This document shows positions 45,846 through 54,122 of a stretch of 64,000 nt of DNA, piece after piece; position 1 is the stretch's first letter; every line of letters starts with the position of its first letter. The stretch covers positions 1 to 64,000 of the forward strand of contig NZ_JALBGV010000029.1 in the NCBI RefSeq assembly GCF_023006505.1, written 5' to 3'. Below the pieces are notes generated by a model. That model was not told where the DNA came from. It worked only from the letters and a program-made list of their open reading frames with translations, and ran no database searches. This DNA is from Neorhizobium sp. SHOUNA12A. Lineage in GTDB: Bacteria; Pseudomonadota; Alphaproteobacteria; Rhizobiales; Rhizobiaceae. The translations under genes were made by a program, and so were the position numbers.

Positions 45846-46193
45846 CCAGTTAGCCCCATTCTGGCACCGGCTCGGGAACCTGACGCTCGATACAATGAGC
45901 CCCGCAGCTCAGCCGTTGTAATATCCAACTGTGTTCGTGAGGCCCGCTTGGATGCCGCGGATCCGGGGCACTATTATTGACGAGTTTGGCCGCCGAAAGA
46001 CCCGGCCGGTTTATTCAACGAATCACTGAAATAATCTAGCATGAACTATCAAGGGTTGAAATTGCGCTTCACTAAACCTCCCTCCGCCGGGCGCAAGCTT
46101 TTCCTGCGGTCTTGAAAAAGTGCTAGGATTAATCGGCGAATTGGGAGACAAAGGGCACCGTCTTTATCGACCCGTGCCCACAGTTTTCTCAGG
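45846..46193. other. Divergent gap upstream of kinase and FAH genes
   Basis: 348 bases containing the promoter regions of the sensor kinase (minus) and of the FAH/carbonic anhydrase pair (plus). I see no further gene or clear binding site. Confidence 0.5.
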
Positions 46194-46889
46194 ATGTCTT
46201 CCATGCTCGCGACCGTGATCCCCATGCCCGAAACCGTTCTTCTGCCGGTCGAGGGAGTGGCGGAGCGCTTTCCGGTGCGCCGGGTCTATTGCGTCGGACG
46301 CAACTATGCCGACCACGCGATCGAGATGGGCGGCGACCCGACCCGCGAGCCGCCGTTCTTTTTCCAGAAGAATGCCGACAACATCTATAACGGCGAGACC
46401 TTCCCCTACCCGCCGCTCTCCTCCAGCGTCCACCACGAAGTGGAACTGGTCGTGGCGCTGTCCGGCGGCGGTGCCGATATTTCGGTCGGAGACGCGCTGT
46501 CCAACGTCTACGGGTATGCCGTCGGCATCGACTTCACCCGCCGCGACCTGCAGGATGTCGCCAAGAAGATGAGCCGTCCGTGGGAGGCCGCCAAGGCCTT
46601 CGAGAAATCGGCCCCCGTCTCCGCCCTCGTCCCGGCCGAAAAGATCGGTCATCCGCAAGCAGGCGCGGTCTGGCTCGACGTCAACGGCGCGCGAAAACAG
46701 TCCGGCGACCTCAATCAGCTGATCTGGAAACTGCCGGAGATCATCGCCGAACTGTCGAAACTGTTCGTCCTCGCCCCCGGCGACGTGATCATGACCGGCA
46801 CGCCGGCGGGCGTCGGCGCCGTGGTGCGCGGCGACAGGGTTACCTGTGGCATCGACGGCGTCGGAACGCTGTCGCTGACGGTCGCCTGA
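46194..46889 (+). CDS. Fumarylacetoacetate hydrolase family protein
   Basis: 231 residues, the short single-domain FAH form. Family features are VYCVGRNYADHAIEMG, PPFFFQKNADNI, the metal-binding HHEVELVVALSGG and YGYAVGIDFTRRDLQ, and the end GDVIMTGTPAGVGAV. Members hydrolyse or decarboxylate acyl-pyruvates, oxaloacetate and related diketo acids. An ATG at 46203 is an alternative start. Followed 24 bases later by the carbonic anhydrase-like gene. Confidence 0.92.
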   Translation: MSSMLATVIPMPETVLLPVEGVAERFPVRRVYCVGRNYADHAIEMGGDPTREPPFFFQKNADNIYNGETFPYPPLSSSVHHEVELVVALSGGGADISVGDALSNVYGYAVGIDFTRRDLQDVAKKMSRPWEAAKAFEKSAPVSALVPAEKIGHPQAGAVWLDVNGARKQSGDLNQLIWKLPEIIAELSKLFVLAPGDVIMTGTPAGVGAVVRGDRVTCGIDGVGTLSLTVA

Positions 46890-46913
46890 CGAAACCGCGA
46901 CAGGGAGGAAACC

Positions 46914-47441
46914 ATGCCGATCTATGCACTCGGAGAATTCGAGCCGAAAACGCCCGGCCCCGACCGTTTCTGGCTGGCACCCGATGCGACCATCATCGGC
47001 AAGGTCGAACTCGGCGAGGATGTCGGCATCTGGTTCGGCTCGGTGCTGCGCGGCGACAACGAGCCGATCGTCGTCGGCAAGGGTTCGAACATCCAGGAAG
47101 GCGTGATGATCCACACCGATCCGCGCTATCCGGTGACGATCGGCGAAAACTGCACGATCGGCCACCATGCAATCATCCATGGCTGCGTGATCGGCGACAA
47201 TTCATTGGTTGGTATGGGCGCAACGATCCTGAATGGCGCGAAGATCGGCCGGAATTGCCTGGTCGGTGCCAATGCTCTGGTCACCGAGGGCAAGGAATTT
47301 CCCGACAACTCCCTGATCGTCGGCTCGCCGGCGAAAGTGATGCGGGTGCTGGACGACGAAGCGGTCGAGAAGCTGAAACAGTCGGCTGTCCGCTACGTCG
47401 CCAACTGGAAGCGCTTTGCGCGCGATCTCCGGCTTCTCTAG
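46914..47441 (+). CDS. Gamma-carbonic anhydrase family protein
   Basis: 175 residues of left-handed beta-helix hexapeptide repeats (IIGKVELGEDVGIWFGSVLRGD, ENCTIGHHAIIHGCVIGDNSLVGMGATIL). The His set MIHTD...GHHAIIHG matches the three metal ligands of gamma-carbonic anhydrases; activity of YrdA/PaaY-like members varies. The ATG follows GGGAGGAAACC. Its stop overlaps the convergent zur stop. Confidence 0.92.
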   Translation: MPIYALGEFEPKTPGPDRFWLAPDATIIGKVELGEDVGIWFGSVLRGDNEPIVVGKGSNIQEGVMIHTDPRYPVTIGENCTIGHHAIIHGCVIGDNSLVGMGATILNGAKIGRNCLVGANALVTEGKEFPDNSLIVGSPAKVMRVLDDEAVEKLKQSAVRYVANWKRFARDLRLL

Positions 47442-47881
47442 GCCGCGCAGGCGCCGCACAGCCCGCGGATTTCAATCGTCGTCTTGGCAGGCTTGAAGTT
47501 CTTGGCCTTCGCCCAGGCGCCGAGGCGGTGATCGACCTCGTGGTCGTGGAATTCCGAGACGTGGCCGCAACTCTCGCAGATCGCAAATGCGACCGTGCCG
47601 TGCCCATGGCCATGCCCCTTGCCGCAGCATTCGCTTTCTGGGTGGGCGCAGGCGACGAAGGCGTTGAGGCTTTCGAGCCGATGCACCATGCCGAATTCCA
47701 AAAGCTTGTCGAGCGCCCGGTAGACCTGCAGCGGCGCACGAAACCCGTGGTCGCGCAGCCGGTCGAGGATCGTATAGGCGCTCATCGGCGCATCGGCGCG
47801 GTCGAGAACGTCGAAGACGAGCGACTGGTTCTTGGTCAGCGCCGGAGCGGATGTCGGTGTCGAAACTGGTGCGTTCATCAT
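47438..47881 (-). CDS. zur: Zinc uptake regulator Zur (Fur family)
   Basis: 147 residues. Winged-helix domain (about 15-85: YTILDRLRDHGFRAPLQVYRALDKLLEFGMVHRLESLNAFV) followed by the metal-binding dimer domain. Structural zinc pairs are CESC and CGAC; an inserted CCGKGHGHGHG loop is His-rich. Zur represses zinc import when zinc is sufficient. It overlaps znuB by four bases, so the regulator is in the operon it likely represses through the boxes at 49.65 kb. Confidence 0.93.
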   Translation of the reverse strand: MMNAPVSTPTSAPALTKNQSLVFDVLDRADAPMSAYTILDRLRDHGFRAPLQVYRALDKLLEFGMVHRLESLNAFVACAHPESECCGKGHGHGHGTVAFAICESCGHVSEFHDHEVDHRLGAWAKAKNFKPAKTTIEIRGLCGACAA

Positions 47882-48702
47882 CGCACTCCTTGGTTGCCGG
47901 CCTTCTCGGCCGTGTTTTTACCCGCTGCGGGAAGCAGGCTTAAAATGAAAAGTAAGAGCGCCGCGACCACAATGGAAGGGCCGGACGGCGTATCGTAGTG
48001 CAGCGAGCCGAACAGGCCGCCGACCACGGCGAGCGCGCCGATCAGCGAGGCGAGCACCGCCATCAGCTCCGGGCTCGCCGAGAACCGCCGCGCAGTTGCG
48101 GCCGGAATGATCAGAAGCGCGGTGATCAGCATGATGCCGACGATCTTCATCGCGATCGCGATCACCAGCGCCATCAAAAGCATGAAGAGCATCCGCGTCT
48201 GCGCCGGCTTCATGCCCTCGGCTTCTGCCACATCCTCACTGACCGTGGACGCGATCAGCGGCCGCCAGAGCCAGACGAGCGCCGCCAGCACCAGCACCCC
48301 GCCGCCCCAGATCAGCGCGATATCGGTGCGCGTCACGGCCAGGATATCGCCGAACAGGAAGGCGATAAGGTCGATCCGCACCCAGGTCATGAACGCGACG
48401 AGCACGAGGCCGATCGCCAAAGCTGAATGGGAGAGAATGCCAAGCAGCGCATCCGCCGAGAGCGACTGGCGCCGCTGCAGCGCCAGAAGCAGCAGCGACA
48501 CGACGACCGCGACGCCGAAGACGGCGATCAGCAGGTTGATCTGGAAGAACAGCGACAGCGCCACGCCGAGCAGAGCCGAATGCGCCATCGTGTCGCCGAA
48601 ATAGGCCATCCGCCGCCAGACGACGAAACAGCCGAGCGGCCCGGCCGTCAATGCGACGCCGATGCCGGCGACGAGCGCGCGGGTGAAGAAGTCGTCAAAC
48701 AC
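47878..48702 (-). CDS. znuB: Zinc ABC transporter permease ZnuB
   Basis: 274 residues, eight to nine hydrophobic segments: FDDFFTRALVAGIGVALTAGPLGCFVVWRRMAYFGDTMAHSALLGV and KIVGIMLITALLIIPAATAR are family hallmarks. I prefer the GTG at 48702 with GGGAGAGG upstream, which gives the usual N-terminus; an ATG at 48726 would add eight basic residues. Overlaps the znuC end by eight bases. Confidence 0.93.
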   Translation of the reverse strand: MFDDFFTRALVAGIGVALTAGPLGCFVVWRRMAYFGDTMAHSALLGVALSLFFQINLLIAVFGVAVVVSLLLLALQRRQSLSADALLGILSHSALAIGLVLVAFMTWVRIDLIAFLFGDILAVTRTDIALIWGGGVLVLAALVWLWRPLIASTVSEDVAEAEGMKPAQTRMLFMLLMALVIAIAMKIVGIMLITALLIIPAATARRFSASPELMAVLASLIGALAVVGGLFGSLHYDTPSGPSIVVAALLLFILSLLPAAGKNTAEKAGNQGVR

Positions 48703-49606
48703 GGCCCTCTCCCTTCGCCTCGGCATGATCGCCGTGATGGTGGCCGCCATGATGGTCATGGTCGGAATGGTCGTGATCATGCCCATCCTGATCATGATGC
48801 CCATCATCGGGATGGCAGTGATCGGTGACCGAACCGTCGCCATGCATCACCCGTCCGTCCGGCAGATGGGTGTGATCGTGGTGATGGCTGTAGACCGCCA
48901 GCGAACGCGAATTGCCAAAGAGTTTCAGGTAATCGGCGCTCTGGCTCACCACTTCCGGTGTGCCGCGGCAGCAGACATGGCCGTTGAGGCAGATGACGGT
49001 GTCGGTGCCGGCCATCACCATATGCAGGTCGTGCGAGATCATCAGGATACCACAGCCGGTCGTCGTCCGGATCGAGCGGATCAGGTCGTAAAGCGCACTC
49101 TCGCCGGCAAAATCGACGCCCTGCACCGGCTCGTCGAGCACCATCAGATCCGGCTTGCGAGCGATCGCCCGGGCCAGCAGCGCCCGCTGGAACTCCCCGC
49201 CGGAGAGATGTCGGACCTCGGCGTCGATGAGATGGGAGATGCCGGTCGAGGCCAGCGCCGCCAGAAGATCGGTGTCATCAAGCGGGCCGGTCAGCCGCAT
49301 CAGCCGACGCACGGAAAGCGGCATCGTCCAGTCGATCGCCAGTTTCTGCGGGACATAACCGACGCGCAGGCCGGGCAATCTTTCAACTGTTCCTTCGTCC
49401 GGGCGTAACACGCCGATCGCCAGTTTCGCTGTCGTCGACTTGCCGGCACCATTCGGACCGATCAGCGTGACCACCTCGCCGCGCCGGATCGAGAAATCGA
49501 CGCCTCGCACCAACCAGCGGCCATCCCGGCGAATGCCGGCATTAGCAAGCGAGACGAGCTTGCTTTTTTCGGTTTTGGGCGCGCGAGGCCGATTGGACAT
49601 CAGCAT
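48695..49606 (-). CDS. znuC: Zinc ABC transporter ATPase ZnuC with His-rich tail
   Basis: 303 residues. Walker A GPNGAGKST, signature LSGGEFQRALLARAI, Walker B LMVLDEPVQGVD. After the ATPase core (about 16-240) there is a C-terminal tail of about 60 residues extremely rich in His and Asp (HHHDHTHLPDGR, GHDHDHSDHDHHGGHHH), probably a cytoplasmic zinc buffer or sensor. An ATG at 49600 is also possible. Divergent from znuA. Confidence 0.94.
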   Translation of the reverse strand: MLMSNRPRAPKTEKSKLVSLANAGIRRDGRWLVRGVDFSIRRGEVVTLIGPNGAGKSTTAKLAIGVLRPDEGTVERLPGLRVGYVPQKLAIDWTMPLSVRRLMRLTGPLDDTDLLAALASTGISHLIDAEVRHLSGGEFQRALLARAIARKPDLMVLDEPVQGVDFAGESALYDLIRSIRTTTGCGILMISHDLHMVMAGTDTVICLNGHVCCRGTPEVVSQSADYLKLFGNSRSLAVYSHHHDHTHLPDGRVMHGDGSVTDHCHPDDGHHDQDGHDHDHSDHDHHGGHHHGDHAEAKGEGRV

Positions 49607-49645
49607 GTTTTTCCGGATTCCCTGTTGTCAGTGGCTATGACACAC

Positions 49646-49658
49646 GTTATAGCATAAC
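49646..49658. promoter_or_regulatory. Zur-type box 1 (GTTAT-AGC-ATAAC)
   Basis: AT-rich inverted repeat in the znuC/znuA divergent gap, 40 bases from the znuC start. It resembles Zur boxes of rhizobia. Confidence 0.55.
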
Positions 49659-49667
49659 GCAATTGAT

Positions 49668-49680
49668 GTAATAACATTAC
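49668..49680. promoter_or_regulatory. Zur-type box 2 (GTAAT-AAC-ATTAC)
   Basis: Second inverted repeat with the same 5-3-5 geometry, 22 bases downstream of box 1 centre-to-centre and 22 bases before the znuA start. One box for each divergent promoter is a reasonable reading. Confidence 0.6.
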
Positions 49681-49701
49681 CATGGAATACAAGGACGCAG
49701 C

Positions 49702-50658
49702 ATGAAACTCGCTTCGATCTTCCTCCTCTCCTCCGCGGCATTTTTCGTGGGTGCAGGCCAAGGCTTGGCGGCGCCGGACGTGGTGGTTTCGATCAAGCCG
49801 ATCCACTCGCTGGTCGCCTCGATCATGAAGGGTGTCGGCGAGCCGAAACTGATTGTCGATGGCGCCGCCTCGCCCCATACATTCTCGCTGAAACCCTCCA
49901 ATGCCGCGGCCATCGAAAGCGCCGACGTGATCTTCTGGATCGGCCCCGGTATCGAGGCCTTCCTTGAAAAGCCGCTGGATGCGCTGGCGGCCTCGGCAAC
50001 GGTGATCGAGCTGGAGGATGCACCCGGATTGCAAAAACTGCCCTTGCGCGAGAGCGGCGCCTTCGAGGCACACGATCACGGACATGAGGCCGAGGACGCA
50101 CATGAACATGGCGACCACGAGCACGACGGGCATGGCGGTTTCGACACGCATCTCTGGCTCGACGCGATGAATGCCAAGGCGATGGCTGCGGAAATCGAAA
50201 AGACGCTGGTCGGCGCCGACCCGGCGAATGCCGCCACTTATCAGGCGAATGGCGCTGCGCTGATGAAGGATCTCGACACGCTTGATACCGAGCTCAAGGC
50301 CACGATCGCGCCGGTCAAGGACAAGCCCTTCATCGTCTTCCATGATGCCTATCAATATTTCGAGAATCGTTATGGGGTGAGCGTCGCGGGTTCGATCACC
50401 GTCAGCCCCGAGACCATGCCCGGCGCCGAACGCGTCGGCCAGATCCAGAAGAAGGTGAAGGAACTCGGCGCCACCTGCGTCTTCGCAGAACCCCAGTTCG
50501 AGCCGAAGCTGGTGGCAGTGGTGACGGAAGGCACGCCTGCCCGTTCAGGAACACTCGACCCGGAAGCAGCGACGCTGAAGCCCGGTCCCGGCCTTTATTT
50601 CGAGCTGATGCGTGGGCTCGCGAGCTCCATGAAGAATTGCCTGTCGCAGGGGACGTAA
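49702..50658 (+). CDS. znuA: Zinc ABC transporter binding protein ZnuA
   Basis: 318 residues. Signal peptide (about 1-23), then VVVSIKPIHSLVASIMKGVGEPKLIVDGAASPHTFSLKP with the first zinc-binding His, an acidic His-rich loop (about 113-135, HDHGHEAEDAHEHGDHEHDGHG) typical of zinc rather than manganese proteins, and further ligands in DTHLW and FHDAYQYFE. Captures periplasmic zinc for ZnuBC. Confidence 0.95.
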   Translation: MKLASIFLLSSAAFFVGAGQGLAAPDVVVSIKPIHSLVASIMKGVGEPKLIVDGAASPHTFSLKPSNAAAIESADVIFWIGPGIEAFLEKPLDALAASATVIELEDAPGLQKLPLRESGAFEAHDHGHEAEDAHEHGDHEHDGHGGFDTHLWLDAMNAKAMAAEIEKTLVGADPANAATYQANGAALMKDLDTLDTELKATIAPVKDKPFIVFHDAYQYFENRYGVSVAGSITVSPETMPGAERVGQIQKKVKELGATCVFAEPQFEPKLVAVVTEGTPARSGTLDPEAATLKPGPGLYFELMRGLASSMKNCLSQGT

Positions 50659-50710
50659 GGTCGGGCCACGAAAAGTGCGACCGCCGATACGCGTAGCGGC
50701 GAACGTGCGA

Positions 50711-50753
50711 GGCCTGCGGGAGGGAAGGCAAATACCCCCGCAGGCCGATCTTT
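50711..50753. terminator. Bidirectional hairpin terminator
   Basis: GGCCTGCGGG (50711-50720) pairs with CCCGCAGGCC (50737-50746), followed by a short T-rich GATCTTTC. It lies between the convergent znuA and RcnB-like genes. Confidence 0.55.
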
Positions 50754-50754
50754 C

Positions 50755-51087
50755 TCAGCGAGCCACGATGAAACTCGAGATCACGCCGCTCGCAATGCCG
50801 ACCAGCAGGAAATCGTTGTCGACCTTGACCCAGTGATAACCGCGCGGCGGAGCCGACAGGCGGTAACGGCGATAGTCGCGGATTTCCGCCATGCGGCGAC
50901 GCTCGGCAGTCGTCATGCGATGGCCCCTGGACCAGCGCGGCTTTACGACCACGACCTTCTTCTGAATCGTCACCGTGCGAGTCACGGTCTTGGTCCGCTC
51001 CGGAGGCGAATGACGATCCTGCGCCTGGGCCGCAAGTGGAGCGGCAAGCACGGTTGCGGAAAGAAGAATTGCAAAGAACTTTTTCAT
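50755..51087 (-). CDS. RcnB-like periplasmic protein
   Basis: 110 residues: signal peptide (about 1-23, AAPLAAQAQ), a basic linker with repeated VTxTV/KKVVVVKPRW, and the RcnB-like C-terminal domain (YRRYRLSAPPRGYHWVKVDNDFLLVGIASGVISSFIV). RcnB of E. coli affects nickel/cobalt homeostasis; many relatives have no known metal role. The ATG 51087 starts at the signal peptide. Confidence 0.88.
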   Translation of the reverse strand: MKKFFAILLSATVLAAPLAAQAQDRHSPPERTKTVTRTVTIQKKVVVVKPRWSRGHRMTTAERRRMAEIRDYRRYRLSAPPRGYHWVKVDNDFLLVGIASGVISSFIVAR

Positions 51088-51212
51088 TGGGTGTTTCCTC
51101 GTGTTGACCACGCTCGGAAACTAGGACCCAAACGATGAACCGTAGCTGAATTGACGCATTACGTTTTTGTAATGAAATTAATGCGTTCCGCTGACTTCCT
51201 GATATTTAGAAT

Positions 51213-52826
51213 TTACTGAACTAGCGCCTCATAAACGAAATAGTCGAAATCCGCAGCCTTCGCCCGTCCCGACGTGTCGAAGGCGAAGAGGCCAACAAAT
51301 GCGCCGGTGAAGGAGCCGTGTTCGCCGCGGCCACCCTCGTCAGAGATGACGCCGGCATCGAGCACCGGACCAAGTTCCTGCCAATCGTTGGAGCCGCCGG
51401 CGCGCCAGAAGAATTGCAGGTCGTGGTCGCGGATCTCCATGGTGAGATGTACCGGGCCGTCGGGTACGGAAACGCCGCTCCCTGCCGGAAAGCTCATGCG
51501 CCCATGCGGGAAGTCGCCCGGGCAGGAGAAGATCGTCACCACACGGCCAAGCTTCTCGTGCAGGGTCACCACCAGCGAATGGAACTTGTGGCGATTGTAA
51601 TAGTGCGTCAGGCCCGCGACCTGCTGATACGTCTCGGGTGAGAAGTCGACCACCGTCTCGGCGCGGAAGGAATGGTGTTCCTGCCGGCGGGCGACGAGCG
51701 ATTGTTCAAACCAGGATCCGATGCTTTCGCGGCCGAAAAGACGCAAGTGACCGGGACGCTCGGTCAGGCTGAACAACCGTTCCGGATGAGGCGTACGCGG
51801 CCACTGGAATTCCGGCGGCAGGACCTTGTCGTCGAATGAGCGCTCCATGCGGACAGGCTGTTCGATATGCGTGACGTTGCCCGGTGCCGGCACGTCGACA
51901 TCGGGCACGACGCCGCCCTGGGCGAGATAGAGCCAGTCGTCCTCCCAGATGCATTTCTGGATCGCGGTTTCGCGGCCGAGCGTGCAGCGGCGTTGCGGGG
52001 CGAGCGGCCGGCCGCAGAGATGGGTGTGGTATGCTTCGCCTTCAGGCGTTTCGACGTACTGGCCATGGCCGGCTCGCTGCAGAACGGCTTTCGGATGGTC
52101 TTTCGAGGTGATGAGATGCGTCTGCGGATGCATCTCATACGGCCCGTCGATCGAACGCGCGCGCGCCATGGTGACGGCATGGTCGTACCCTGTGCCGCCC
52201 TCGGCGGTCGTCAGGTAATACCAGCCGTTGCGCTTGAACACATGCGGCCCCTCGACCAGGCCGAGCGAACTGCCGGCGAATATGTTTTTGATCGGGCCCT
52301 TGAGCGCCCTCGTCTCGAAATCCCACTCCTGCAATAGGATGCCGTCAAAGGCCGGATGTTTCGGCGCGCCGCCGTAGCTCTCCGTGCGGTGGTTCCATTG
52401 CATGTTGAGGAACCACTTGCGGCCGTCGTCGTCATGGAAGAGCGTCGGATCGAACCCGGAGGAGTTCACATAGATCGGATCGGACCATTCGCCCTCAATG
52501 GTTGGCGAGGTGACGATGTAGTTGTGGGCGTCCTTGAAATTGCCATCGAAGCGTTTGACGTCCGTATAGACCAGGAAAAACAGCCCGTCGGAATAGGAAA
52601 GGCACGGCGCCCAGATGCCGCAGCTGTCGGGATTGCCGCGCATATCGAGTTGGCTTGCCCGCTCCAGCGGCCGGCGCTTGAGCGTCCAGTTCACCAGGTC
52701 GCGCGAATGATGGATCTGCACGCCTGGATACCATTCGAAGGTGGAGGTGGCGATATAATAATCCTCGCCGACACGGCAGATGGACGGATCGGGATTGAAG
52801 CCCGGCAGGATGGGGTTGTGGATCAT
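51213..52826 (-). CDS. Glycoside hydrolase family 43 beta-xylosidase
   Basis: 537 residues. Five-bladed propeller domain (about 1-310) with the GH43 triad: Asp13 (GFNPDPS), Asp126 (GFDPTLF) and Glu192 (LVEGPHVF). C-terminal beta-sandwich (about 330-535; GLTHYYNRHKFHSLVV) as in GH43 subfamily 11 xylosidases. No signal peptide, so it acts on imported xylo- or arabinoxylo-oligosaccharides. It is the last of the minus-strand catabolic genes, separated from the aldo/keto reductase by a palindromic repeat. Confidence 0.94.
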   Translation of the reverse strand: MIHNPILPGFNPDPSICRVGEDYYIATSTFEWYPGVQIHHSRDLVNWTLKRRPLERASQLDMRGNPDSCGIWAPCLSYSDGLFFLVYTDVKRFDGNFKDAHNYIVTSPTIEGEWSDPIYVNSSGFDPTLFHDDDGRKWFLNMQWNHRTESYGGAPKHPAFDGILLQEWDFETRALKGPIKNIFAGSSLGLVEGPHVFKRNGWYYLTTAEGGTGYDHAVTMARARSIDGPYEMHPQTHLITSKDHPKAVLQRAGHGQYVETPEGEAYHTHLCGRPLAPQRRCTLGRETAIQKCIWEDDWLYLAQGGVVPDVDVPAPGNVTHIEQPVRMERSFDDKVLPPEFQWPRTPHPERLFSLTERPGHLRLFGRESIGSWFEQSLVARRQEHHSFRAETVVDFSPETYQQVAGLTHYYNRHKFHSLVVTLHEKLGRVVTIFSCPGDFPHGRMSFPAGSGVSVPDGPVHLTMEIRDHDLQFFWRAGGSNDWQELGPVLDAGVISDEGGRGEHGSFTGAFVGLFAFDTSGRAKAADFDYFVYEALVQ

Positions 52827-52857
52827 AAGCTTCTCCCAGATTGAAACTGCGGGCTTG

Positions 52858-52984
52858 GCCCCTCATCCGGCTGCCGCCACCTTCTCCCCGCGCGCGGGGA
52901 GAAGGACTTTGGAGCGACTGCCGTGCCACATCTCCCTTCTCCCCGTCAGAACGGGGAGAAGGTCCCGGCAGGGGGATGAGGGGC
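52858..52984. repeat. Nested palindromic intergenic element
   Basis: Outer arms GCCCCTCATCC (52858-52868) and GGATGAGGGGC (52974-52984) enclose two near-identical hairpins, each pairing CCTTCTCCCCG with CGGGGAGAAGG (52880-52905 and 52935-52962). This is the architecture of rhizobial intergenic mosaic (RIME-like) elements. It sits between the GH43 and aldo/keto reductase genes and could separate their expression. Confidence 0.7.
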
Positions 52985-53010
52985 GAACCCGCAACCCTCT
53001 GATTACATTC

Positions 53011-54054
53011 TTACCGCGCCGGCCCTGCCCGCTCCGCTGATTTGGCCCAGAGGTTGATGTCGGCATCCTTGGCATAGGTGTCGATCTCGGCGAGTTCGGC
53101 CGCCGTGAACTCCAGATTGTCGAGCGACTTGACGCAATCCTCGACCTGTTCCGGGCGGCTGGCGCCGATCAGCGCCGTGGTCACGCGGCCGCCGCGCAGG
53201 ACCCATGCGAGCGCCATCTGCGCCAGCGTCTGGCTGCGCTTTTCGGCGATTGCATTGAGCGCCTTGAGGTTGGCGATGTTTCGGTCGTTCAGGAAGGCAG
53301 GCCGCAGCGACTTGCCCTGCGCGGCACGGCTGTCTTCCGGAATGCCGCCGAGATATTTCGACGTCAGCATGCCTTGCGCCAGCGGCGAAAAGACGATCGA
53401 GCCGATGCCGAGGTCTTCCAGCGTATCGAGCAGCCCATCTTCCTCGACCCAGCGGTTGATCATCGAATAGCTCGGCTGGTGGATGAGAACAGGCGTACCG
53501 AGTTCCTTCAGGATAGCGGTTGCTTCCTGGGTGCGCTTCGAATTGTAGGACGAGATGCCGACGTAAAGCGCCCTGCCCGAGCGGACGATGTGATCGAGTG
53601 CGCCGCACGTTTCTTCGAGAGGCGTGTCCGGATCGAAGCGGTGCGAATAGAAGATGTCGACATAGTCGAGGCCCATCCGCTTCAGGCTCTGGTCGCAGGA
53701 AGAGATCAGGTATTTGCGGCTGCCCCATTCGCCATAAGGACCCGGCCACATGTTGTAGCCGGCCTTCGATGAGATGATCAGTTCGTCGCGATATCCCTTG
53801 AAATCCTCGCGCAGGATTTGGCCGAAGGCGGTCTCGGCGCTGCCGGGCAGCGGGCCATAGTTGTTGGCGAGATCGAAATGGGTGATGCCGAGATCGAAGG
53901 CCTTGCGAGTGATCGAGACCTTGCGTTCATGCGGCGTGTCGTCGCCGAAATTGTGCCAGAGGCCGAGCGAGATCGCCGGGAGTTTTAGTCCCGAACGGCC
54001 GCAGCGGTTGTATTTCATGGTTTCGTAGCGGTTGGACGCTGGTTGCCAGGTCAT
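53011..54054 (-). CDS. Aldo/keto reductase (YghZ/MgrA-like)
   Basis: 347 residues, NADPH-dependent. Catalytic tetrad is visible: Asp and Tyr in THFDLANNYGP, Lys in IISSKAGYNMWPGPYG, His in IFYSHRFDPDTP. The C-terminal NADPH site GASRPEQVEDCV is intact. The SKAGYNMWPGPYG pattern is typical of L-glyceraldehyde 3-phosphate reductase-like members. In this locus it may reduce or oxidise sugar intermediates. Confidence 0.93.
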   Translation of the reverse strand: MTWQPASNRYETMKYNRCGRSGLKLPAISLGLWHNFGDDTPHERKVSITRKAFDLGITHFDLANNYGPLPGSAETAFGQILREDFKGYRDELIISSKAGYNMWPGPYGEWGSRKYLISSCDQSLKRMGLDYVDIFYSHRFDPDTPLEETCGALDHIVRSGRALYVGISSYNSKRTQEATAILKELGTPVLIHQPSYSMINRWVEEDGLLDTLEDLGIGSIVFSPLAQGMLTSKYLGGIPEDSRAAQGKSLRPAFLNDRNIANLKALNAIAEKRSQTLAQMALAWVLRGGRVTTALIGASRPEQVEDCVKSLDNLEFTAAELAEIDTYAKDADINLWAKSAERAGPAR

Positions 54055-54122
54055 GGTCGTTTCCTCCGAATGAAATGCGGCGCGCCCATGTCTCAAGCGG
54101 TGCGCGCCGCATTCATAGCCGA

